A stretch of 64,000 nt of DNA from Ferruginibacter sp. (GTDB taxonomy: Bacteria > Bacteroidota > Bacteroidia > Chitinophagales > Chitinophagaceae). The stretch's first letter is position 1. Each line of letters begins with the position of its first letter. The notes below the pieces were generated by a model, which saw nothing but the letters and a program-made list of their open reading frames with translations, did not search any database and had not been told where the DNA came from. Below are positions 43,984 to 51,936 of this stretch, one piece after another. The stretch lies in assembly GCA_028288705.1 (NCBI GenBank), contig JAQBNH010000014.1, positions 124,001 to 188,000 on the forward strand. Reading direction: 5' to 3'. A program made the translations under genes and the position numbers.

Positions 43984-46419
43984 ATGAAAACCTTTTGCCT
44001 GCTGTTTTTTTCTTTTATCGTTGTGAATACCCACGCACAAACCTTGCAGCAACTTGATGCGCAGCGTCTTACATTACCTAACGGCTGGAGCCTTTCACCG
44101 GTTGGGAAAAGCCTTCCCCTTGGTGATCTTCCGTTGAATATGGCGGTAAGTTCCTCAGGCAAATACCTGGCAGTTACTAACAACGGCCAAAGCACACAAA
44201 CTATCCAGTTGATCAATAGTAAAAAGCAAATACAGCTTGATGAAGTTGTAATCCCCAAAAGTTGGTATGGGTTAAAATTTTCTACAGATGAAAAATCTTT
44301 ATATGTAAGTGCTGGTAACGATAACAGGATCCTGCGCTATACCATCGAAAAGAATAAATTGTTGTTAGCAGACAGTTTCAGTCTGGGCGCAAAACCGAAA
44401 GAACTGGTGTCACCCGCTGGCATCGAAATAGATGAGTCGCAGCGGCTACTCTATACCGTTACAAAAGAGAATAACAGCCTGTACATCTTTAGTCTTGATA
44501 CAAGGCAAGTAACAGCAAGCTATAAACTCCCGGGAGAAGCATTCACCTGCTTATTAAATGCCGCGAAGCAGGAACTGTACATCAGCTGCTGGGGATGCGA
44601 TAAGTTATTGGTTTTTGATACGAAGTCCCGGACTTTTAAAAAAGCGATCAGTGTGGGGGATAATCCGAATGAAATTTGTATGTCAAAAAATGCTGATCGT
44701 CTTTTCGTTGCCAATGCCAATGATAATAGTGTATCAGTGATCGATTTAAAAACCATGCTGGTTGTGGAAACACTTAATGCCGCACTCTACCCAGACGCAC
44801 CTTCAGGGAGCACAACAAATGGCCTGGCGATCAGCAGGAATGGTAAAACACTCTATGTCGCCAACGCAGATAATAATTGCCTGGCGGTATTTGATATAAG
44901 CACGCCGGCCAAAAGTTTTTCAAAGGGTTTTATACCAGTCGGTTGGTATCCCACGAATATAAAACTCATCGGCAAGGATATTTTTGTTGCAAATGGAAAA
45001 GGATTTTCTTCGATGGCGAATCCTTACGGACCAAACCCTGTGAAGAAGAAAGAAGCTGTTCTTCATCACGAGGGCGACACGAGTAAACCAATTGCAGTTC
45101 AATATATTGCCGGATTGTTTAAGGGAACGTTGAGCATCATCAGGGAACCCGGTGATAAGCAACTGGCTGTTTTTTCAAAAGCAGTTTATGCCAACACACC
45201 TTACTCTAAAAATAGAGAAACGAATACAGATGGGCTTGCGGGCAATCCGATTCCAATGAAAGTGGGCGGTACTTCACCGATTAAATATGTGTTTTACGTG
45301 ATCAAAGAAAACCGCACCTACGACCAGGTGCTGGGTGATATGCCGCGCGGCAACGGCGATACGTCGCTCGTTTTGTTTGGAAAGAATATTACACCCAATC
45401 TTCATAAGCTCGCTGATGAATTTGTACTGCTCGATAATTTTTATGTGGATGCGGAAGTGAGTGCAGACGGGCATAACTGGAGTATGGGCGCTTATAGCAC
45501 AGATTACCTGGAAAAGACATGGCCAACGAGTTATGGTGGCCGAGGTGGGAAGTATGACGCCGAGGGAAACCGGTCGATCGCCAACAACAAAGCAGGTTTT
45601 ATCTGGAATCATTGCCTGAAAAACAATGTGAGCTTCCGGAGTTATGGCGAATTTGCTGATAATGGAAAGGCGAATATCACCGTGTTGAAAAATAATGTGT
45701 GCAGAAATTTTGCCGGTTATGATCTCGGTATCAGGGACCAGGACCGTTTCCTGCAATGGCAACATGATTTCGATTCATTGCTCGCGATCGACAAATTGCC
45801 GCAGTTAAACACCGTCCGTTTTGGCAACGATCATACAGAAGGTTTACGAAAAGGACGGCCCACGCCTTTTGTTCATGTGGCAGATAACGATCTGGCTGTA
45901 GGCCAGTTTGTCGAATACCTGAGCCATTCTTCCATCTGGAAAGAAACGGCCATTTTTATCCTTGAAGATGATGCACAAAACGGCGCAGACCATGTAGATG
46001 CGCACCGGAGTACAGCTTATGTTGCCGGTGGGTTTGTAAGAAGAAATGTTGTTGATCATACCATGTATTCTACGTCCTCTGTTTTGCGTACGATCGAGCT
46101 GATTCTGGGCATGCCACCCATGACGCAATATGATGCTGCAGCCACGCCAATGTTCCGCTGTTTTACAAATGTTGCAGATGCGTCAAAATTTGTTTCCGTT
46201 CCATCTACTGTTGATATGACAGAAAAAAATACGGCAGTCAATGAATGGCAACGTTTATCTGACAGCTACAATTTCGCAAAAGAAGATGCGGTACCCGATG
46301 TTGATTTTAACCGCTTACTCTGGCATGCAGTTAAAGGAAATGAGGTTGCTTTTCCCGGACCGAAGCGCGCCGCATTTTTAAAACTTCATACCGTAAATGA
46401 ACAGGATGAGGATGACTAA
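43984..46419 (+). CDS. Secreted beta-propeller protein with C-terminal phosphoesterase (alkaline-phosphatase-superfamily) domain
   Basis: 811 aa with an N-terminal signal peptide (KTFCLLFFSFIVVNTHAQ, cleavage after the AHAQ-like site). Residues about 40-340 are YncE/NHL-like propeller repeats (LFVANANDNSVSVIDLKT, KTLYVANADNNCLAVFDI). From about 425 is a phosphoesterase domain: YVFYVIKENRTYDQVLGDMPRGN, SADGHNWSMGAYSTDY, AIFILEDDAQNGADHVDAHRS with conserved acidic and His metal ligands. The combination is common in Bacteroidota and soil bacteria, often called 'bifunctional YncE/alkaline phosphatase family'. Periplasmic or surface; substrate unknown. Confidence 0.88.
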   Translation: MKTFCLLFFSFIVVNTHAQTLQQLDAQRLTLPNGWSLSPVGKSLPLGDLPLNMAVSSSGKYLAVTNNGQSTQTIQLINSKKQIQLDEVVIPKSWYGLKFSTDEKSLYVSAGNDNRILRYTIEKNKLLLADSFSLGAKPKELVSPAGIEIDESQRLLYTVTKENNSLYIFSLDTRQVTASYKLPGEAFTCLLNAAKQELYISCWGCDKLLVFDTKSRTFKKAISVGDNPNEICMSKNADRLFVANANDNSVSVIDLKTMLVVETLNAALYPDAPSGSTTNGLAISRNGKTLYVANADNNCLAVFDISTPAKSFSKGFIPVGWYPTNIKLIGKDIFVANGKGFSSMANPYGPNPVKKKEAVLHHEGDTSKPIAVQYIAGLFKGTLSIIREPGDKQLAVFSKAVYANTPYSKNRETNTDGLAGNPIPMKVGGTSPIKYVFYVIKENRTYDQVLGDMPRGNGDTSLVLFGKNITPNLHKLADEFVLLDNFYVDAEVSADGHNWSMGAYSTDYLEKTWPTSYGGRGGKYDAEGNRSIANNKAGFIWNHCLKNNVSFRSYGEFADNGKANITVLKNNVCRNFAGYDLGIRDQDRFLQWQHDFDSLLAIDKLPQLNTVRFGNDHTEGLRKGRPTPFVHVADNDLAVGQFVEYLSHSSIWKETAIFILEDDAQNGADHVDAHRSTAYVAGGFVRRNVVDHTMYSTSSVLRTIELILGMPPMTQYDAAATPMFRCFTNVADASKFVSVPSTVDMTEKNTAVNEWQRLSDSYNFAKEDAVPDVDFNRLLWHAVKGNEVAFPGPKRAAFLKLHTVNEQDEDD

Positions 46420-46516
46420 TTGCGATTTTTTTAAGCGGCACTTTTCTTGAAAGCGTTGATTTTACTGGCACTTACAGGGGGCAGAAAAAAAGTAGTAAAA
46501 AAATATTTCTAAAATA

Positions 46517-46549
46517 TTTGGTGAATTGAAAAAAATAAATTCATCTTTG
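46517..46549 (+). promoter_or_regulatory. Promoter upstream of the structured leader/small RNA
   Basis: TTTG at 46517-46520 and CATCTTTG at 46542-46549 (one mismatch to TAnnTTTG), 21 bp apart. Transcription would start near 46556 and run into the structured region. The 98 bp between the phosphoesterase stop (46419) and this promoter contain nothing I recognise. Confidence 0.55.
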
Positions 46550-46555
46550 CATCAC

Positions 46556-46728
46556 AAAACATTTAAATATAAATAACGTGCAACGCTTTAGTTTACATAT
46601 CAAGACAAGGACATGCGACTATCCGGGAATGGATAGTTCATCTTCGGGGCCTGCACTGCTGTTTCAATAGTTTTACCATAACCAACTGATTACAACAACA
46701 AGACCCCGACCCAGCGTTGGGGTTTTTT
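46556..46728 (+). ncRNA. Candidate structured leader or small RNA with mutually exclusive hairpins
   Basis: About 170 nt from the predicted start to the T-tract. It has a hairpin ACTATCC/GGATAGT (46618-46637), and two alternative partners for the halves of the final terminator stem. TCGGGG (46644-46649) can pair with CCCCGA (46704-46709), and CAACGCT (46581-46587) can pair with AGCGTTG (46713-46719). Either pairing would undo the terminator, as in an attenuator; or the second is the closing stem of a 6S-like RNA. The only ORF inside is 7 codons from ATG 46613 and shows no run of one amino acid. Not matched to a known riboswitch class. Confidence 0.4.
46704..46728 (+). terminator. Rho-independent terminator of the leader/small RNA
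   Basis: CCCCGAC pairs with GTTGGGG (7 bp, one G-U) around CCAGC, followed by TTTTTT. Confidence 0.8.
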
Positions 46729-46748
46729 ATTTTCATGAACAGCAACCA

Positions 46749-46874
46749 ATGCGCAACAACAAAATAATTGAACAGTCATTCTCAGCGATCAGCGACTCTA
46801 TCAATGTAGTGGCCGCTCCGCGAAGTAACGACCGTGACAAAAAAATCATCAGACCGATTAAGTGCAAACCGTAA
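46749..46874 (+). CDS. Possible 41-codon small ORF between two terminators
   Basis: ATG at 46749 to TAA at 46872-46874. The peptide begins MRNNKIIEQSFSAIS and ends in a Lys/Arg-rich tail (KKIIRPIKCKP). It lies 21 bp after the first terminator T-tract and is followed by a second terminator at 46896. A hairpin GCAAACC/GGTTTGC (46864-46883) covers the stop codon. It would be expressed only if transcription reads through the first terminator, the layout of a leader-controlled gene. Coding status is uncertain: no family is recognised. Confidence 0.3.
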   Translation: MRNNKIIEQSFSAISDSINVVAAPRSNDRDKKIIRPIKCKP

Positions 46875-46895
46875 ATGGTTTGCTTTATAGCGCAG

Positions 46896-46929
46896 CGCCC
46901 GGTCAGATGAAAGTCTTACCGGGCGTTTT
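46896..46929 (+). terminator. Second terminator-like hairpin
   Basis: CGCCCGGT (46896-46903) and ACCGGGCG (46918-46925), 8-bp perfect stem, 14-nt loop, followed by TTTTA. Confidence 0.65.
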
Positions 46930-46987
46930 AACTTTGGAAAAGCCTGATCAAAACGAATGAAAAAAGGAAGGATTCACCACCGTAGCA

Positions 46988-47054
46988 GGAAGTTGCTCTT
47001 GTGCGGGCTGCAGTAGCGGAGTATCGTCTCCGCTACTTTACACCAGGAACTTCC
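46988..47054 (+). ncRNA. Long imperfect stem-loop in the leader of the AAA-rtcB unit
   Basis: Inner perfect 10-bp stem AGTAGCGGAG/CTCCGCTACT (47012-47021 with 47028-47037, loop TATCGT) enclosed by outer arms GGAAGTT (46988-46994) and AACTTCC (47048-47054). It ends 36 bp before the ATG at 47091. No long T-tract follows (only TTTA), so a terminator is unlikely. It could be a regulatory leader, a processing site, or an RNA target of the ligase encoded downstream; all of these are inference. Confidence 0.4.
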
Positions 47055-47090
47055 ACAAACAAATAACCGGGAAACCGAAAAAAAGCTACA

Positions 47091-48158
47091 ATGAGACAAC
47101 GAAATACTTTTGATGCCAACAGCATCTTCTCCAATTCTTTCCTCGACGGGAAAGCCTTGTATATGTTCAATTTCAATAAAATACCCAGTTCAAATTATAT
47201 GGGTAGCATCGACGGGGAGAAATCTTTCCATGCGATACGGGAGAAATTTGCGCGCCAGGTAAAGTCTGTACATCAGTATCGTTACTTTGATTCACAGGTA
47301 AAGAAATATAGTTTTGGTGAAACACATCTGGTGATGAAAAATAATTGTATCCTGGAATTCGATGATGATTATTGCGAGATTTATCACGATGGCAGCGAAG
47401 AACAGTTTATTGCAGAATGTTCTGGAATTATGAGAACGTTCATGCAACGATCGCGACGAAAGCCCCTGGAGATCAACCTGATTACGCAAACAAAGCAGGG
47501 CCTCAGTTTGAAAGGCATGGAGATCAAGAGAACAAAACTCGATATCGCCCTTTTTTACGAAGATGATTTTGCAGCAATCGATTCCGTGATCTGCAAGCGG
47601 TTGAATAAACAAAACGATAAAGGCATCGTGTTACTACATGGGTTGCCTGGCACAGGAAAAACGACCTACCTGCGTCATCTCGTTGGAAAAATTAAAAAAC
47701 GGGTGATGTTTGTATCACCGGCAATTGCCGGGAATATTATGGACCCGGATTTTATCCAGTTGCTCATCGATCATCCCAATACAGTCCTGGTGATCGAGGA
47801 TGCGGAAAATATCATCATGGATCGAAAGATCAGTGGTAATGCTTCGGTATCAAACCTGTTGAATATTTCTGATGGATTGCTTGCAGATTTTTTAAATGTT
47901 CAGTTGATCTGTACGTTTAATAGTCCGCTCACAATGGTCGATAGCGCATTGATGCGTCAGGGAAGATTGATCGCGAAGTACGAATTTGGAAAACTTAGCA
48001 CTCGCAAAGCACAACGACTGTCGGATCACTTTGGCTTCAATAATGCCATCGATCGACCGATGACGATTGCCGAGATCGCGCATCAGCATGAAACAATTAC
48101 GCAGCCCGAACATCTGCCTGTTATTGGTTTTAGAAGGACTGCCATTCAAATGAATTAA
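47091..48158 (+). CDS. AAA-family ATPase (BCS1-like core) next to rtcB
   Basis: 355 aa. Walker A GLPGTGKTT at residues 184-192, Walker B VLVIEDAE at about 232-239, sensor-1 region LICTFNSP, and an arginine-finger-like DSALMRQGRL. The N-terminal 175 residues form an unfamiliar domain without membrane helix or signal peptide, probably for substrate binding. The ATPase resembles the BCS1/AAA group that remodels proteins. It is 35 bp upstream of rtcB, in the same direction, so a joint role in RNA repair or its control is a fair guess. Confidence 0.85.
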   Translation: MRQRNTFDANSIFSNSFLDGKALYMFNFNKIPSSNYMGSIDGEKSFHAIREKFARQVKSVHQYRYFDSQVKKYSFGETHLVMKNNCILEFDDDYCEIYHDGSEEQFIAECSGIMRTFMQRSRRKPLEINLITQTKQGLSLKGMEIKRTKLDIALFYEDDFAAIDSVICKRLNKQNDKGIVLLHGLPGTGKTTYLRHLVGKIKKRVMFVSPAIAGNIMDPDFIQLLIDHPNTVLVIEDAENIIMDRKISGNASVSNLLNISDGLLADFLNVQLICTFNSPLTMVDSALMRQGRLIAKYEFGKLSTRKAQRLSDHFGFNNAIDRPMTIAEIAHQHETITQPEHLPVIGFRRTAIQMN

Positions 48159-48192
48159 TTAAAAACAATCGCCGGAAACCGGTTTATAAAAA

Positions 48193-49647
48193 ATGAGCAA
48201 ATTAAAATTATCAGGAAAACAAATACGGGCGCTGGGTTACCCGGAAGGACCGGTAGTGAGCGTAGCCATGCATACAATGGGTACGCATTACAAACACCTG
48301 GCGGAAGAAGCAGCATTACAAATTCTTTCAAATATTCTTTCAGCACCTGCAGATTACGCAACTAACGAAACGTTGGGAAAAATTGCAACACTCCTGATTG
48401 AAAAAGAAGAAGACATTAATGCAGAGATCGCGTTGCGTAAAGAGGGCGTCCCTTACAATATTTTCGGTGCAGAATTTATTGAAGAAGGTGCGTTGCAACA
48501 GATGGCAACAGCGAGTAAATTACCTGTGTCGGTTGCCGGTGCTTTGATGCCCGATGCGCATCATGGTTACGGCCTGCCGATTGGCGGAGTACTGGCAACA
48601 GATAATGCGATCATCCCTTATGCCGTTGGTGTGGATATTGGCTGCAGGATGTGCCTGAGTATTTTCAACATCAGCCCGGAACAACTGGAGAAAAAAGCTT
48701 CTTCATTCCAGCGGGAACTCGTTGCCAATACATTGTTTGGTGCGGGCCGGGATTTCAACACGCGCGAAACAAGGGCGGGCGCAACAACGCATGAAGTGCT
48801 GGAGCGGAAAGAGTTTACAGAGATTCCATTCTTACGGAACCTGCAAGGGAAAGCCGCCAATCAACTGGGAAGCAGCGGCAGCGGAAACCACTTCGTGGAG
48901 TGGGGGATCGTGGACATCAATTCCGCAGAAAATGCGTTTGCCGTTCCGGAAGGAAAATACCTTGGGTTGTTATCACATAGTGGAAGCCGTGGACTTGGTG
49001 CTATGATCGCTGCTAATTACACACAACTGGCAAAAAAGAAAACGCTGTTGCCGGAAGAGGCAAAGCATTTGGCGTGGCTGGACATGGATAAGGAAGAAGG
49101 AATCGAATACTGGCTGGCGATGAATCTCGCAGGTGATTATGCAAGTGCATGTCACCATACGATCCATGAGAAGATTGCGGATGCAATTGGTGAAAGGCCG
49201 ATGGCGAGGATCGAGAATCACCACAACTTTGCCTGGAAGGAAATCCATGAAGGCAAAGAGCTGATCGTTCACCGGAAAGGTGCAACACCTGCCGGAAAAG
49301 ATGTACTGGGAATTATTCCCGGAAGTATGACAGCTCCGGGCTTCATCGTAAAAGGAAAAGGCCAAGCGGCGAGTTTGAATTCGGCCAGTCATGGTGCGGG
49401 AAGGAAAATGAGCCGGACAAAAGCTTTGGCCAATATCAGTCATGAGGCGCTTAAAAAAGAACTCGCCAATCATGGCGTAACGCTGCTGGGCGGCGGATTG
49501 GATGAGGCGCCTTTTGCTTACAAGGATATTCATGAAGTAATGAAAAGTCAAACGCAACTGGTGGATGTGCTCGGTGCTTTTTATCCGAAAATCGTTCAGA
49601 TGGATGGCACAGCGGCAAAGACGTTCAGGAAAAAGAAACGTCCGTAA
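48193..49647 (+). CDS. rtcB: RtcB-family RNA ligase
   Basis: 484 aa. Joins 2',3'-cyclic phosphate (or 3'-phosphate) and 5'-OH RNA ends with GTP and Mn2+. Family marks in order: MPDAHHGYGLPIGGV (about 119-133), GVDIGCRM with the metal-binding Asp148 and Cys151, GSSGSGNHFVEWG, LLSHSGSRGLG, and SHGAGRKMSR with His400, the site of guanylylation. Somewhat longer than E. coli RtcB (408 aa). No RtcA or RtcR gene is near; instead it is paired with an AAA ATPase. A terminator follows. Confidence 0.95.
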   Translation: MSKLKLSGKQIRALGYPEGPVVSVAMHTMGTHYKHLAEEAALQILSNILSAPADYATNETLGKIATLLIEKEEDINAEIALRKEGVPYNIFGAEFIEEGALQQMATASKLPVSVAGALMPDAHHGYGLPIGGVLATDNAIIPYAVGVDIGCRMCLSIFNISPEQLEKKASSFQRELVANTLFGAGRDFNTRETRAGATTHEVLERKEFTEIPFLRNLQGKAANQLGSSGSGNHFVEWGIVDINSAENAFAVPEGKYLGLLSHSGSRGLGAMIAANYTQLAKKKTLLPEEAKHLAWLDMDKEEGIEYWLAMNLAGDYASACHHTIHEKIADAIGERPMARIENHHNFAWKEIHEGKELIVHRKGATPAGKDVLGIIPGSMTAPGFIVKGKGQAASLNSASHGAGRKMSRTKALANISHEALKKELANHGVTLLGGGLDEAPFAYKDIHEVMKSQTQLVDVLGAFYPKIVQMDGTAAKTFRKKKRP

Positions 49648-49665
49648 ATCAATACATTAAGTACA

Positions 49666-49697
49666 GCATCGGAGAAATCATTTCCGATGCTTTTTTA
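49666..49697 (+). terminator. Rho-independent terminator after rtcB
   Basis: GCATCGGA (49666-49673) pairs with TCCGATGC (49683-49690), 9-nt loop, followed by TTTTTTATTT. Confidence 0.85.
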
Positions 49698-49771
49698 TTT
49701 CCCGGAGCGTCTGGCGACGGCTTTTCAATCCGTAACTAAAAACCACTATTTTTACCGTCCATTACATTTAT

Positions 49772-51214
49772 ATGCAGTTAGAAATAGACGCGATCTCGGA
49801 AGAGTTTCAGAAATTCAAAGAGGAAAAGATCACCAGCATTGATAAGTTACCTCAGGCGGGGAGTGAGCGGCATTACTACCGCATCAGTGCCGGTAAGAAA
49901 ACCTATATCGCCACTTACGGAGCGAACGTTCCGGAGAACGAATCTTTCATTTACTTTTCTCATCATTTTAAGACGAAACGTTTGAGTACGCCGGAGATCT
50001 TTTATGTGAGTGAAGACAAAACGATTTATTTCCAGCAGGATTTCGGCGATGTGTCTTTGCTGGATCGTTTAGAAGGTGATGGCTTTGTAGAAACTGTATA
50101 CAAGTTGTATAAAGAAAGCCTCACGCAGTTAGTAAAACTGCAGGTGAAAGGCGATGCCGGACTTGATTATAGCAAATGCCTGACAAATGCAACCTTTGGC
50201 AAACAGGCCATCATGGCGGATTTGCTGTATTTTAAATATTATTTTTTAGATGCGTTACGTCGTCCATACGATAAGCAAAAACTGATCGATGATTTTGAAG
50301 CGCTCAGTAATTATCTGTCACATACCGAATACAAATATTTCATGTTCCGCGATTTTCAAAGCCGGAATATTATGGTGACGGATGACAACCATGTTCACTT
50401 CATTGATTACCAGGGCGGAATGAAAGGAGCACCGCAATATGATGTGGCATCGCTGCTTTCCCAGGCACGCGCCAATCTTCCCGAAGGCTGGAAACAACAG
50501 CTGCTCGAAGATTATATGGATGCCTTTGAAAAGATGGTAAATAAAACCATCAACCGCGACATTTTTAAAAGCCAGTATAATGGTTATGTGCTGATTCGTA
50601 TGTTGCAGGTGCTTGGCGCATATGGCTTCCGTGGCCTGTTCGAACGTAAGGCGCATTTTCTTACCAGCATTCCTCTGGCATTAGAAAATTTAAAAGATTT
50701 TATCAATACGCAAAATGTTGGTATCGCCGTACCCGAATTTTTAAAAGTGCTGGAACTCTGCGTGAGCGATGAAGTTGTTGCAGAATTTACGCACGTGAAA
50801 GCAACAGATAAAACACCACTCGTGGTAAAAATCAACAGCTTCTCCTATCTTAAAAGCGGTTATCCAAAAGACGTTTCTAAAAATGGCGGCGGATTCGTTT
50901 TTGATTGCAGGGGAATTTTAAATCCGGGACGCATCGAAGAGTATAAACAACAAACCGGCCGCGACAAACCCGTAAAAGATTATCTCGAGCAACAAACTAA
51001 GATGCCGGATTTCCTCAACAGCATTTATAACGTTGTCGACATCGCAGTGGAAGATTATATCAGGCGTGATTTTGAAAGCCTCATGATCAATTTTGGTTGC
51101 ACCGGCGGGCAACACCGCAGTGTATACGCAGCTGATGCTGTGGCGCGGCACCTGCGAAATAAGTTTGGCGTAAAAGTTCAGCTGCACCATGTTGAGCAAG
51201 GCATAGAAGAATAA
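49772..51214 (+). CDS. AmgK-like sugar kinase fused to a RapZ C-terminal domain
   Basis: 480 aa with two domains. Residues 1-330 are an aminoglycoside-phosphotransferase-fold kinase with catalytic RDFQSRN (Asp194, Asn199) and HFIDYQGG (Asp212), like AmgK, the anomeric MurNAc/GlcNAc kinase of peptidoglycan recycling. Residues about 350-480 match the RapZ C-terminal domain (FVFDCRGILNPGR, FGCTGGQHRSVYAADAVARHL), which in E. coli binds GlcN6P and sRNA GlmZ. The next gene is a MurU-like nucleotidyltransferase. This points to a cell-wall recycling enzyme carrying an amino-sugar-sensing domain. The ATPase half of RapZ is missing. Confidence 0.87.
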   Translation: MQLEIDAISEEFQKFKEEKITSIDKLPQAGSERHYYRISAGKKTYIATYGANVPENESFIYFSHHFKTKRLSTPEIFYVSEDKTIYFQQDFGDVSLLDRLEGDGFVETVYKLYKESLTQLVKLQVKGDAGLDYSKCLTNATFGKQAIMADLLYFKYYFLDALRRPYDKQKLIDDFEALSNYLSHTEYKYFMFRDFQSRNIMVTDDNHVHFIDYQGGMKGAPQYDVASLLSQARANLPEGWKQQLLEDYMDAFEKMVNKTINRDIFKSQYNGYVLIRMLQVLGAYGFRGLFERKAHFLTSIPLALENLKDFINTQNVGIAVPEFLKVLELCVSDEVVAEFTHVKATDKTPLVVKINSFSYLKSGYPKDVSKNGGGFVFDCRGILNPGRIEEYKQQTGRDKPVKDYLEQQTKMPDFLNSIYNVVDIAVEDYIRRDFESLMINFGCTGGQHRSVYAADAVARHLRNKFGVKVQLHHVEQGIEE

Positions 51215-51228
51215 AGAAAGGACCGCAC

Positions 51229-51936
51229 ATGAAAGCAATGATTCTCGCAGCCGGTTTAGGAACCAGGCTAAAACCTTTTACAGATAAGCATCCAAAGGCA
51301 CTCGCACCTGTAAACGGGAAAACACTACTACAGCGGAATATTGAATATTTAAAGTCGTACGGTTATGATGAGATCATCGTTAACGTACATCATTTTGCCG
51401 ACCAGATCATTGATCTCGTCAACCAGCAAAATGGTTGGGGTGCTAAGATTACGATCAGCGATGAAACATCCGCTGTGCTGGAAACAGGTGGGGGAATAAA
51501 GAATGCTGAAAATTTTTTCGTTAATTGTTCCCAACCGTTCCTGGTAATGAATGCCGATATTCTAACAGATCTCGACCTGGATCAAATGCGTGACTATCAT
51601 GCCGCGCGTTCACCACTGGCAACCTTGGCAGTAACGCATCGCAACACGTCCCGTTATTTGTTATTTGATGAAAACTTAAAACTCTGTGGCTGGAAAAATG
51701 AAAAGACGGGAGAGCAAACAGGTCAGCCCGGGAAGCCGTTCGCATTTAGCGGTATCCACCTGATCTCGCCTGAGATATTTCCGCTCATTTCGGAACAGGG
51801 AAAATTTTCGGTGATCGATTTGTATGTACGGCTTGCAGCATCTGAGACGATCATCGGTTTTGATCATAGCAACAGCCTTTTAATGGATGTTGGCAAACCG
51901 GAAAGCCTTACCGCTGCTGAAAAAATATTTTCCTGA
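51229..51936 (+). CDS. NTP-transferase, MurU-like (MurNAc-1-phosphate uridylyltransferase)
   Basis: 235 aa, 15 bp after the kinase-RapZ gene. MKAMILAAGLGTRLKPFTDKHPKALAPVNGKTLL is the nucleotidyltransferase signature; VMNADILTDLDL holds the metal-binding Asp, and CGWKNEKTGE and FSGIHLISPEIF match the MurU/GlmU-N group. Size is that of MurU. With the upstream AmgK-like kinase it would convert MurNAc via MurNAc-1-P to UDP-MurNAc, bypassing de novo synthesis. Ends one base before the convergent receptor pseudogene. Confidence 0.88.
   Translation: MKAMILAAGLGTRLKPFTDKHPKALAPVNGKTLLQRNIEYLKSYGYDEIIVNVHHFADQIIDLVNQQNGWGAKITISDETSAVLETGGGIKNAENFFVNCSQPFLVMNADILTDLDLDQMRDYHAARSPLATLAVTHRNTSRYLLFDENLKLCGWKNEKTGEQTGQPGKPFAFSGIHLISPEIFPLISEQGKFSVIDLYVRLAASETIIGFDHSNSLLMDVGKPESLTAAEKIFS

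Noticed and set aside
46556-46728. Classic amino-acid attenuator with leader peptide
   Set aside because: The only ORF in the leader is 7 codons and has no run of one amino acid; the alternative pairings are real but the peptide-based mechanism is not supported.
46988-47054. Hairpin read as a terminator
   Set aside because: The 10-bp stem is followed only by TTTA and leads into the AAA ATPase leader, so it is listed as a structured RNA instead.
46419-47090. tRNA, tmRNA, SRP RNA or Y-RNA in the long intergenic gap
   Set aside because: I found no T-loop GTTCGA, no SRP tetraloop consensus and no tRNA cloverleaf; the hairpins do not fit these classes.
48973-49557. 194-codon minus-strand frame inside rtcB
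   Set aside because: It is antisense to the catalytic part of rtcB, whose motifs are all intact on the plus strand.
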